A stretch of 10,611 bases of DNA, from assembly GCF_001482365.1 (NCBI RefSeq), contig NZ_CP013256.1, forward strand, positions 1 through 10,611. Reading direction: 5' to 3'. Below are positions 1-7,462 of this stretch, piece after piece. How positions within the stretch are numbered: position 1 is the stretch's first letter; each line of letters begins with the position of its first letter. Position numbers and translations under genes: made by a program. The notes under the pieces are model-generated. The model was not told the origin of the DNA and did no database searches. It saw only the letters and a program-made list of their open reading frames with translations. Source of the stretch: Kocuria flava. Lineage in GTDB: Bacteria; Actinomycetota; Actinomycetes; Actinomycetales; Micrococcaceae.

Positions 1-169
1 TCTTACACCGTTACTGCGATAGTCCCTTGTGTGTCGCCGGGTGCGGGTTGGTGCTCCTGGGGGAGGGATCGGGGGCGGTGCAACGAGGAGATGTCCGCCG
101 CGCCCTGCGTGCTGGGCCACCGCGCGATGCCGCAGGATGCGGCATCGAGTACATCGAGGGAGGAACGTC

Positions 170-211
170 ATGTCTGGAACGGAGATCGCTGAGCGCAGGT
201 GGTGGCGATGA
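170..211 (+). CDS. 13-residue leader peptide, or the displaced N-terminus of the next gene
   Basis: A very short reading frame (MSGTEIAERRWWR) begins at an ATG placed 6 bases after a strong Shine-Dalgarno GGGAGG (158-163). This is the best ribosome binding site in the left 400 bases. Its TGA (209-211) overlaps the ATG (208-210) of the following membrane protein as ATGA, the classic arrangement for translational coupling. The peptide is hydrophilic and ends in a basic, Trp-rich stretch (RRWWR), which is what one expects just before a membrane helix with the N-terminus inside. So the alternative is that it is the true N-terminus of the next protein, separated by a single-base frameshift (one extra base would restore one frame of about 84 residues). 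The sequence alone cannot separate the two readings. No known family is recognised. Confidence 0.35.
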   Translation: MSGTEIAERRWWR

Positions 212-414
212 TCCTCGTCGGAGTGATGCTGGCGGTCTTGGGCATGTTGCTGCTGTTCATGCTGGCGCGAGTCACCGTGGTGGAGATCGATCAGTTCAGG
301 CGTACCGCCGCCGTGGCAACGTTGGGTGTCATTATGGTCGCCGCCACGCTGTTGAGCACCGGGACGGCGCTGATTGGTGTTTCGGCGCTCCTGTCGTTCA
401 GTGCTTTTCGGTGA
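208..414 (+). CDS. Small two-helix membrane protein, unknown function
   Basis: Encodes a 68-residue, strongly hydrophobic protein. The first membrane segment is about residues 1-22 (MILVGVMLAVLG...FMLARV). A short polar linker with acidic and basic residues follows (EIDQFRR), then a second membrane segment about residues 31-62. A GTG three codons upstream (199) is in the same frame and is an alternative start. I prefer the ATG at 208 because it overlaps the stop of the 13-residue frame that carries the good ribosome binding site. No catalytic motif is visible, and I do not recognise the family. It converges on the S9 peptidase gene, with 195 bases between the two stop codons. If the upstream peptide belongs to it, the gene is either frameshifted or read through by coupling or recoding. 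I am moderately sure it is coding, from the clean two-helix pattern, and have no basis for a function. Confidence 0.5.
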   Translation: MILVGVMLAVLGMLLLFMLARVTVVEIDQFRRTAAVATLGVIMVAATLLSTGTALIGVSALLSFSAFR

Positions 415-457
415 GGCCAGCGAGAATCCGGGTGCGGCGACGGTTTCGCGGGGGCGT

Positions 458-469
458 GGAATCGATTCC
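458..469. repeat. 12-bp perfect palindrome GGAATCGATTCC
   Basis: A fully self-complementary 12-mer lies in the 195-base gap between the two convergent genes. A second small inverted repeat (CTCC-ACA / TGTGGAG, about 472-487) follows directly. The position between convergent stop codons fits a weak terminator or a protein-binding site. The stem has no loop and no T-run, so its role is open. Confidence 0.35.
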
Positions 470-544
470 GCCTCCCACAGTGTGGAGTTGCTGTGGACGC
501 CTCAAGGCATTTTCTGGGGGTGCCTCAATGAGTCAGTGCGTGTA

Positions 545-573
545 CCGGCCTCGTTCGCCTCGCTGACGGCCGG
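545..573 (-). terminator. Weak candidate terminator of the S9 peptidase gene
   Basis: Inverted repeat CCGGCC (545-550) / GGCCGG (568-573) with a 17-base loop, about 36 bases beyond the peptidase stop codon. The stem is only 6 bp with no U-tract, so support is thin. It is the best hairpin seen on that side of the gene. Confidence 0.2.
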
Positions 574-609
574 CAGGTCAGTGGTGCAGGGACGGGGGGC
601 GGACGTCTG

Positions 610-2478
610 TTATGGCTGGGGGACCAGTTCCAGGTGCTTGCTGAGGAACTGGAGCATGGTGGTGATGAGCATTTTGCGTGAGTGGGCCCGGCGGTACTCG
701 TGGCCTTCACCGGCCAGTTGGAGGTACTGGACGGGTCTGCCCAGTTTTTCCAGGGTGGTGACGATTTGTCGGGCTTCGCCCAGTGGCACGTTGGTGTCCA
801 GCTCGCCGTGGATCACGAGCAGGGGCGCGGTGATGCGGTGGGCCTGGCGCAGGGGGGAGATCGCGTGCAGCAGTTCTCGGTCGCGTTCGGGGTGGCCGTA
901 CTTGGTGATGGCCGCGGCGGCGATCCAGGGCTCGGTGTCGCGGTAGAAGGTGTGCAGGTCTGACATGCCGCAGATGTCCACGCCGGCGGCGAAGACTGCG
1001 GGGAAGAAGGCCAGCGAGGCCAGGGTGAGGTAGCCGCCGTAGGAGCGGCCGGTGACGGCGATTCGTGCCGGGTCGGCCACACCGAGGCGGATCAGGTGGT
1101 CGGCGGAGGCCAGGACGTCCTCGAAGGCGTCGTAGCGGTGGTGGACCTCATCGGCATGGACGAAGGCTCGGCCGAACCCGGAGGAGCCGCGCACGTTGGG
1201 GGCGAACACGGTGATCCCCGCGGTGGCCATTGCCTGGTGCTGTGGGTTGAAGGTCGGCCGTTCCTGGCCTTCCGGGCCGCCGTGGAGGTACAGCGCCGCC
1301 GGGCCCGGTTCCCTCGCCCCGGGGGCGCGGTAGAGCCAGCCGGTCAGGGTCAGTCCGTCGCGGGCCCGGTAGGTTTCCAGGGTCGGCTCGATCGTGTGCC
1401 ACCGGGGTAGTCGGGGTGTGCTGGTGATGCGGGTCCACCGATGGGTGGAGGTCTCCACGTGCCACAGTTCGCGGGGCCGTTCGGGGCCCTCCACGGCCAT
1501 GACGATGCTGTTGCCATCGCGGCTGAGCACCGGATCGGTGGCCACCAGGCCGGGCAGGCCCCTGAGCGGGGTGCGCTGACCGGTGGTGGTGTCCAGTAGC
1601 TCGAGCTCGCTGCAGCCGGCGACGTTCCAGGACAGCAGCAGCCGGCGTCCGGCGTCGTCGGCGTCGAGGTTCTCCAGCTCCGCGTCCTCCCGAGCTGCCA
1701 GGGTCCGTGGCTGGCCCTGGACGCCGTCCACGCTCAGCGCCATGGCGATCAACTGTCGGCGGGGCAGGCCCGCGTCCGTGACCACGTAGGCCGTCAGCGG
1801 TCCCGGGGCCGTGGGTGGTGAGGGGCGCAGCAGCGCCACCTCTGTGGTCCCGGTCGATCGGTCGGGCAGCAGGGGGTGGTGCTGGTCGGTGAGCCGGTCG
1901 AAGACTTCGCAGAACTCCTGGCCGCGTTGGCCGTCACGGACCACGATCAGCCGTTCCTCGACCGAGACGTCGAGGACGTGGATCAACTCCCCCTCCGTCA
2001 CGGGTACCATCGCCGCGTCGGCCGGGTTGACCAGGAAGGAGCGGGTCTGCTCGCCGGGCTCCACGGAGGGGATGGTGATTATGACGTGGTGTCCGCTGCG
2101 GGTCCAGGGTCCCAGCTCGGCGTGCAGCTGCGGGGAACCGGCCAGCAGGCGCGCGTCGGTGCCGTCCGGGCGCACCGCCCACACCTGGGTCCGTACCCCG
2201 CCGTGGGTGGCCACCGCGCACGCCAGCCAGGCGCTGTCCGGGGACCAGCGCACTGCCACCACGGGGTCATCGGAGAACTTGAGGCGGATCGCTTCGGGCG
2301 GTTGCCCGTTGAGGACCACCTCCTGCACCCAAACCTCGGGGACTCCGCAGCGGTCGCTGATGAACGCCACCCGGCGGGCATCGGGGGTCATGGTCGGTCC
2401 CCAGCTGCCCCAGGCCTCGACGAGGTGGTGGGCGAGCTCGATCACCTCTCCGACCGGGACCGGGACCTGGTTGGTCAT
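610..2478 (-). CDS. S9 family serine peptidase (prolyl oligopeptidase / acylaminoacyl-peptidase type)
   Basis: A 622-residue protein with the two-part layout of family S9. The N-terminal part (about residues 25-365) looks like a beta-propeller, with PD40/WD40-like stretches such as TPDARRVAFISD near 31 and WSPDSAWLACAV near 78. From about residue 370 an alpha/beta-hydrolase domain follows (HGGP at 399-402; NVRGSSGFG shortly after). The nucleophile is Ser479 in GRSYGGY; Asp561 in HGELDTNVP and His593 in GEGHEYRR complete the triad, all correctly spaced. S9 enzymes hydrolyse short peptides, the propeller screening out folded proteins. No signal peptide is seen, so it is probably cytoplasmic. 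Start chosen at ATG 2478: AGGAGG lies 7 bases upstream, whereas the frame's extension to 2643 lacks such a site and looks non-coding. It is codirectional with hsp20 but separated by a terminator, so probably separately transcribed. Family assignment is firm; the exact specificity (oligopeptidase, acylaminoacyl or dipeptidyl peptidase) is not resolved. Confidence 0.93.
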   Translation of the reverse strand: MTNQVPVPVGEVIELAHHLVEAWGSWGPTMTPDARRVAFISDRCGVPEVWVQEVVLNGQPPEAIRLKFSDDPVVAVRWSPDSAWLACAVATHGGVRTQVWAVRPDGTDARLLAGSPQLHAELGPWTRSGHHVIITIPSVEPGEQTRSFLVNPADAAMVPVTEGELIHVLDVSVEERLIVVRDGQRGQEFCEVFDRLTDQHHPLLPDRSTGTTEVALLRPSPPTAPGPLTAYVVTDAGLPRRQLIAMALSVDGVQGQPRTLAAREDAELENLDADDAGRRLLLSWNVAGCSELELLDTTTGQRTPLRGLPGLVATDPVLSRDGNSIVMAVEGPERPRELWHVETSTHRWTRITSTPRLPRWHTIEPTLETYRARDGLTLTGWLYRAPGAREPGPAALYLHGGPEGQERPTFNPQHQAMATAGITVFAPNVRGSSGFGRAFVHADEVHHRYDAFEDVLASADHLIRLGVADPARIAVTGRSYGGYLTLASLAFFPAVFAAGVDICGMSDLHTFYRDTEPWIAAAAITKYGHPERDRELLHAISPLRQAHRITAPLLVIHGELDTNVPLGEARQIVTTLEKLGRPVQYLQLAGEGHEYRRAHSRKMLITTMLQFLSKHLELVPQP

Positions 2479-2558
2479 GTGGACTCCTCCTGGCATGAGG
2501 TTCCCGCTCACGCCACTACGTCTCCGGCAGAGACCATGGCTGCAGCGCGGTGGAGCCC

Positions 2559-2587
2559 AGCCTAGTGGCGCCCTGTCTCGAGTCCGA
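2559..2587 (-). promoter_or_regulatory. Candidate promoter of the S9 peptidase gene
   Basis: On the minus strand, TCGGAC (2587-2582), a 17-base spacer and TAGGCT (2564-2559) form a plausible actinobacterial vegetative promoter about 80 bases before the start codon. The -10 is good and the -35 is weak. The rest of the 300-base gap (2479-2778) holds the ribosome binding site and the hsp20 terminator, and no convincing gene. Confidence 0.25.
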
Positions 2588-2713
2588 TGCCGCCTGCTGT
2601 CATCGGTGGCAGCGTGGATGTGCCGGATCTGCGGATCCTGCAACGGGTGGACAGGTTACGGGTCGCGGCCATCGACTCGGTCGGCTTGTGCGCCTCAGCA
2701 GCCCATCCCGTGA

Positions 2714-2757
2714 GGGGGCGGCAGGGACCCAAGGGCTTTCGGGTCCCCGCCGCCCCC
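2714..2757 (-). terminator. Rho-independent-type terminator of hsp20
   Basis: A long GC-rich hairpin lies about 20 bases beyond the hsp20 stop codon. Arms 2714-2730 and 2741-2757 pair at 16 of 17 positions (single A/C mismatch at 2723/2748), and the 10-base loop can extend the stem slightly through AA/TT. There is no U-tract, as is common in actinobacteria. It should isolate hsp20 from the downstream peptidase gene. Confidence 0.7.
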
Positions 2758-2778
2758 CCCGTTGGGTAAGAGCGGTGT

Positions 2779-3207
2779 TCAGCCGCGGGTGACGGGGATC
2801 TTCTTGGTCCCGGGCACCTGGTCGGGCTCGGTCACCGGGGCCCGGACCTCCAGCACCCCGTCCTTGTAGGTGGCGGTGATGTCCTCCTCCTTGGTCCCGG
2901 CCGGCAACGGCAGGGTGCGCACGAAGGACCCGTAGCGGAACTCCGAACGGTAGGTGGCCTTGTCCTTGTGCTCGGACTTCTCGCGGCGTTCGGCCCGCAG
3001 CCGCAGCATGTCGTTGGCCACGGTGAGCTCCACATCCTGGTCGGGGTCGATGTCGGGCAGCTCCGCCCGGATCACCATGGCCTCGCCGTCCTGGAACTCC
3101 TCGACCTTGGGCCAGGACACGTTCAGATCGGACTGCAGGTCGCCTTCCAGGAGCCGGCGGAACGGCTCGAGCATGTCGAAGGCGTCCCTGCGCATCAATC
3201 CAGCCAT
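2779..3207 (-). CDS. Hsp20/alpha-crystallin small heat-shock protein (Hsp18-like)
   Basis: A 142-residue ATP-independent holdase chaperone of the Hsp20 family, which binds unfolding proteins in the cytoplasm for later refolding or proteolysis. The alpha-crystallin domain runs from about residue 40 to 125 (VIRAELPDIDPDQDVELTV; the Arg/Glu-rich strand RAERRE; SEFRYGSFVRTLPLP; and the signature DGVLEVRAP with G117-V118-L119). The C-terminal tail carries the oligomerisation I-x-I/V motif as I137-P138-V139 in KKIPVTRG. The N-terminal arm (DMLEPFRRLLEGDL) and the length match actinobacterial Hsp18-type proteins. ATG 3207 is chosen because AGGAGG (3214-3219) stands 6 bases upstream. The open frame extends to 3402, but the extra 65 residues look like translated leader. 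A strong terminator follows. The leader contains inverted repeats and a possible promoter, so stress control is likely, though no textbook HspR or HrcA operator was found. Confidence 0.96.
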   Translation of the reverse strand: MAGLMRRDAFDMLEPFRRLLEGDLQSDLNVSWPKVEEFQDGEAMVIRAELPDIDPDQDVELTVANDMLRLRAERREKSEHKDKATYRSEFRYGSFVRTLPLPAGTKEEDITATYKDGVLEVRAPVTEPDQVPGTKKIPVTRG

Positions 3208-3316
3208 CACTTGCCTCCTCTCCTCGGGCCCGGCCCCGGTCACGTCGGGGCGGCCGTCAACCGGAGGCCGTGGACCCGTCGAGGGGGGCCGGAGGTGCAC
3301 TTGTTGGGACATTTCC

Positions 3317-3345
3317 AGGATAAGCACCGGATGCGGGGAGCAAAA
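3317..3345 (-). promoter_or_regulatory. Candidate hsp20 promoter
   Basis: On the minus strand, TTTTGC (3345-3340), a 17-base spacer and TATCCT (3322-3317) resemble a vegetative promoter. It would give a leader of about 100 bases before the hsp20 start. The -10 is reasonable and the -35 is imperfect. The remaining 314-base gap between hsp20 and the tRNA gene holds only the inverted repeats and hairpin listed separately. Confidence 0.3.
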
Positions 3346-3350
3346 GATCT

Positions 3351-3384
3351 GTTTCCGGCGCGGGTGAAACGTCATCCGCGCCGG
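3351..3384. repeat. Two overlapping inverted repeats upstream of hsp20
   Basis: A perfect 9-bp inverted repeat, CCGGCGCGG (3355-3363) / CCGCGCCGG (3376-3384), has a 12-base spacer. A second, GTTTC (3351-3355) / GAAAC (3366-3370), interlocks with it. Both sit just upstream of the candidate hsp20 -35 element. The location fits an operator for a stress regulator; a hairpin terminator shielding hsp20 is the alternative. No known operator consensus is matched. Confidence 0.5.
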
Positions 3385-3442
3385 CCGTGGTTCCACGCTC
3401 ACGGAGGAGGGGGCCGTCGGCGGAACGGCCGGCTTTGGGACT

Positions 3443-3477
3443 CGCCCCGTCCTCGACCGGTGGTCGAGGACGGGGCG
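3443..3477 (-). terminator. Terminator of tRNA-Gln (16-bp perfect hairpin)
   Basis: Arms 3443-3458 and 3462-3477 are perfect reverse complements around a 3-base loop (GGT), giving a 16-bp uninterrupted GC-rich stem. It lies 44 bases beyond the 3' end of the tRNA gene, in its direction of transcription, and before the hsp20 leader. There is no U-tract. Ending tRNA transcription and insulating hsp20 from it is the simplest role. Confidence 0.65.
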
Positions 3478-3521
3478 GCTTGCCGATCCCTAGCTGCACC
3501 TTGTGCGGTGGCTGGGCTGTG

Positions 3522-3595
3522 CTGCCTGCCCAGGATTCGAACCTGGAACCCCCGGTACCAGAAACCGGTGCAACTACCAGTTGTGCTAGCAGGCA
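3522..3595 (-). tRNA. tRNA-Gln (anticodon CTG)
   Basis: A complete 74-base cloverleaf reads on the minus strand. The acceptor stem TGCCTGC / GCAGGCA forms 7 pairs, including the weak U1-A72 pair typical of tRNA-Gln, and G is the discriminator base. The D arm is GCA / TGC with GG in the loop. The anticodon stem CCGGT / ACCGG encloses TTCTGGT, placing CTG at positions 34-36 to read CAG glutamine codons. The variable loop is GGGTT. The T arm CCAGG-TTCGAAT-CCTGG is perfect. The CCA end is not encoded (GCAC follows), so it would be added after transcription. The U1-A72 pair and G73 are known glutaminyl identity features and agree with the anticodon. The gene stands alone, with no second tRNA within view. 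Confidence 0.95.
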
Positions 3596-3596
3596 C

Positions 3597-3613
3597 CGCC
3601 CACCGAGTGGGCG
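3597..3613 (-). other. 7-bp hairpin directly 5' of tRNA-Gln
   Basis: CGCCCAC (3597-3603) and GTGGGCG (3607-3613) are perfect complements around a 3-base loop, one base upstream of the mature 5' end of the tRNA. In the precursor it would stack beside the RNase P cleavage site. A role in processing is inference; it could also be a chance GC-rich hairpin. Confidence 0.4.
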
Positions 3614-3694
3614 AGGATTTCAACGCGTGACCGGGGTCCGCCCATTCCCAGGCTCCGGTGTCCGTGCTGGGTCGGGGTTGATTCGAGGCTCCGA

Positions 3695-3720
3695 GGTGCA
3701 CTGCGGGGTGGCAGTGCTCC
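3695..3720 (-). terminator. Candidate terminator of glgX
   Basis: GCACTGC (3698-3704) / GCAGTGC (3711-3717) is a perfect 7-bp stem with a 6-base loop, extended by two G-C pairs beyond one mismatch. It lies about 110 bases past the glgX stop and before the tRNA gene. It is the clearest hairpin in the 237-base gap between the two genes, which otherwise shows no gene. Confidence 0.35.
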
Positions 3721-3832
3721 CAGGATGGGTCCCGGCGTGAGGGTCGGTGCGACCTGGTTCTGGTGCCTGGCCATGGGTGGGGGTGGTGAATGAGCATCTC
3801 GGTGGAGGGGAGGTTCGCCCGTGCGAGAATCT

Positions 3833-6022
<2,190 letters not shown>

Positions 6023-6558
6023 CTCAGTCCTCCGCCGCCCGAAGCACGGTCAGCGAACACGTCGCGGCAGGAGCACGTGAGACCGCCAGCCGCTGCGGGA
6101 TCGCACCGAGGGAGCACGAACTTTCCCTTCCTCAGTACTCACACCATATGCTCGCCTCCGTTGCCGGTGGGCGAAAACCCCGGCGACGCACCGTTGCCGG
6201 TGCTCCACCGCGGCGGCGGTCAGGGATCTGACCAAGATCCGAGGCGCGCCCTGCTCCCTGGGTTGGTGGTGACCGGCGTCCGGACACCGCGGCCGACGGA
6301 CCATCCAAGCCGAGCACTGCGGTCGCGGTGTTCAGCTCGCCCAGCAGTCAGCGGCGCAAAAATCCAGCAAACGCACAAGTTGCCTTGTCGGTAGGGGCCC
6401 ATCGTTCCTACCCTGAGGCTCCAGTCACACATCGGTCGCCGTCAGAGCGCGCTCCGGGAGTTATTGCGACGGCAGTACCGCGGGACGCACCGGTGCGGTG
6501 AAGGCGTGCAGCGGCTGGTGGTGTGACGCATTCGGCGCGGCTGAGAAAGGGCGCTCTC
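6023..6558. other. Gene-less divergent region between glgX and the Gls24-like gene
   Basis: About 540 bases with no convincing coding frame: the open frames on both strands lack start-site support and are rich in Arg, Pro, Thr and Ala. It must contain the promoters of glgX (leftward) and of the Gls24-like gene (rightward). The part around 6350-6390 is less GC-rich than its surroundings. The only elements I can point to are the glgX ribosome binding site and the candidate promoter at 6385-6414. Confidence 0.5.
6385..6414 (+). promoter_or_regulatory. Candidate promoter of the Gls24-like gene, with inverted repeat
   Basis: TTGTCG (6385-6390), an 18-base spacer and TACCCT (6409-6414) form a possible promoter on the plus strand, about 145 bases before the Gls24-like start. 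The inverted repeat GGTAGG (6390-6395) / CCTACC (6407-6412) fills the spacer and overlaps both elements, a place where a repressor could act. Both elements deviate from consensus, so support is modest. Confidence 0.22.
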
Positions 6559-7308
6559 ATGGGGCGGAAGCGGCATCCTTCGGATCGTGCGGTCAGTGCG
6601 CCCTCCGGAACTACCCGGTTCAGGACCGGAGCGCCCTTGTCCGCCCAAGGCCGGCACGGCCTCCGGCGGCGCCAAGCCGTGTTCGCCGGGATACCACCTC
6701 TGATGTTCCGTTCGCCTTCCCCTGGCAAATCTGCTGTGGAGCAGAAGCCGAGGCGCGGCCCGGTTTCCTCAGCGCGGCCGGCGGGTACCTGCCGTACGGT
6801 GGCCCATGCTGTGGCCGGCGCGGTAGCAGACACCCCCGGGGTGGTGCGGCTGCAGCGCACGGGAACCAATGCGCTGCTGGGCCTGGCTTCTGTAGTGATG
6901 GATGCCCCGAGCAGGTGGGGGAGTCCGTCCCGTGCCCGGGTAGCGGCGTGCTGCGGGGTGCGCGTGCGCGCCGTGGGCAACCGCGCTGAAGTGGCCCTGG
7001 GGTTGTGCCTCGACCCGTCCGTGGTGGCGGCCCCCGACCGGTTACACGCCGCGGTTGCCGTCGTTGCCAGCGTGGAGGACCGTGTCGCATCGGTGGTACG
7101 CGAGGCGGGATGGCGGTGCGGGGGCATCGACATCACCGTCCACGCCCTCAAAGAGGGCAGCACAGGCCAAGGCGGGTGCCCGTCCTCGTCCAGGCCGGCG
7201 GCGGGTGTGGCGGGCAGTGACCGGACAGCCACAATCGATGCAGGTGCTGGGCCGGCGGGAACCGGCGGGTCCTGGGGGGGACTTGGCCAGGCAGTGCCCG
7301 CACGCTAG
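6559..7308 (+). CDS. Divergent Asp23/Gls24-like envelope stress protein
   Basis: With this start the product is 249 residues. The central part, about 81-197, resembles the Asp23/Gls24 (alkaline shock) fold: it opens with VAHAVAGAVADTPGVVRLQ (family pattern IA..VA..VPGV.RL), continues with GVRVRAVGNRAEVALGLCLD, and closes on the strand IDITVHAL. Family members are linked to cell-envelope stress, and actinobacteria often carry several divergent copies; their biochemical role is not established. About 80 N-terminal residues (basic, low complexity) and 50 C-terminal residues (Gly/Ala/Ser-rich, with a 9-base tandem repeat near 7251-7270) fall outside the core. The start is uncertain: ATG 6559 has GAAAGG 8 bases upstream, while GTG 6523, GTG 6679, ATG 6703 and GTG 6736 share the frame. 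Third-position GC bias is strongest over the core, so the real protein may be shorter. It converges on ftsH. Identification rests on pattern only. Confidence 0.55.
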   Translation: MGRKRHPSDRAVSAPSGTTRFRTGAPLSAQGRHGLRRRQAVFAGIPPLMFRSPSPGKSAVEQKPRRGPVSSARPAGTCRTVAHAVAGAVADTPGVVRLQRTGTNALLGLASVVMDAPSRWGSPSRARVAACCGVRVRAVGNRAEVALGLCLDPSVVAAPDRLHAAVAVVASVEDRVASVVREAGWRCGGIDITVHALKEGSTGQGGCPSSSRPAAGVAGSDRTATIDAGAGPAGTGGSWGGLGQAVPAR

Positions 7309-7385
7309 GGGCCAGGAGCAGGCAGGGGTAGACGGCGCTGATGGCGGCAGTATGGACTCGGGCCCTGAGTTGGTACGGGCCATGA

Positions 7386-7402
7386 GCTGGGAGGACCCCA
7401 GC
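7386..7402. terminator. Candidate bidirectional terminator between the Gls24-like gene and ftsH
   Basis: GCTGGG (7386-7391) / CCCAGC (7397-7402) forms a 6-bp stem with a 5-base loop, near the middle of the 154-base gap between convergent stop codons. It could serve both genes. The stem is short and lacks a T-run on either side, so the assignment is tentative. Confidence 0.28.
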
Positions 7403-7462
7403 ACCGCCCCCTGTGGGACCTTCCGGATCTTATGGGTCTCATCGGCCCCGGCTGTACCGCAC

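Noticed and set aside
2479..2643. Upstream extension of the S9 peptidase by 55 residues
   Set aside because: The extension is Arg/His-rich and lacks a ribosome binding site, whereas ATG 2478 has AGGAGG at ideal spacing and starts where family similarity begins.
3301..3322. Possible DosR dormancy-regulator box (TTGGGAC half-site) upstream of hsp20
   Set aside because: Only one half resembles the 20-base DosR consensus, and the second half does not match. It also falls at or after the candidate -10 element.
3208..3402. Upstream extension of Hsp20 by 65 residues
   Set aside because: It would bring translated leader sequence and the candidate promoter into the protein. ATG 3207 with AGGAGG gives the usual Hsp18 N-terminus.
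3522..3595. tRNA-Gln as an integration site with a duplicated 3' end
   Set aside because: No second copy of the T-arm/acceptor sequence was seen in the window and there is no integrase, so no attachment-site pair can be supported.
6408..7232. Long open frame (274 codons) on the minus strand opposite the Gls24-like gene
   Set aside because: Its translation is dominated by Arg, Thr, Ala and Pro with no motif, as expected for the complement of a GC-rich gene, and it lacks a ribosome binding site. The plus frame has the recognisable pattern.
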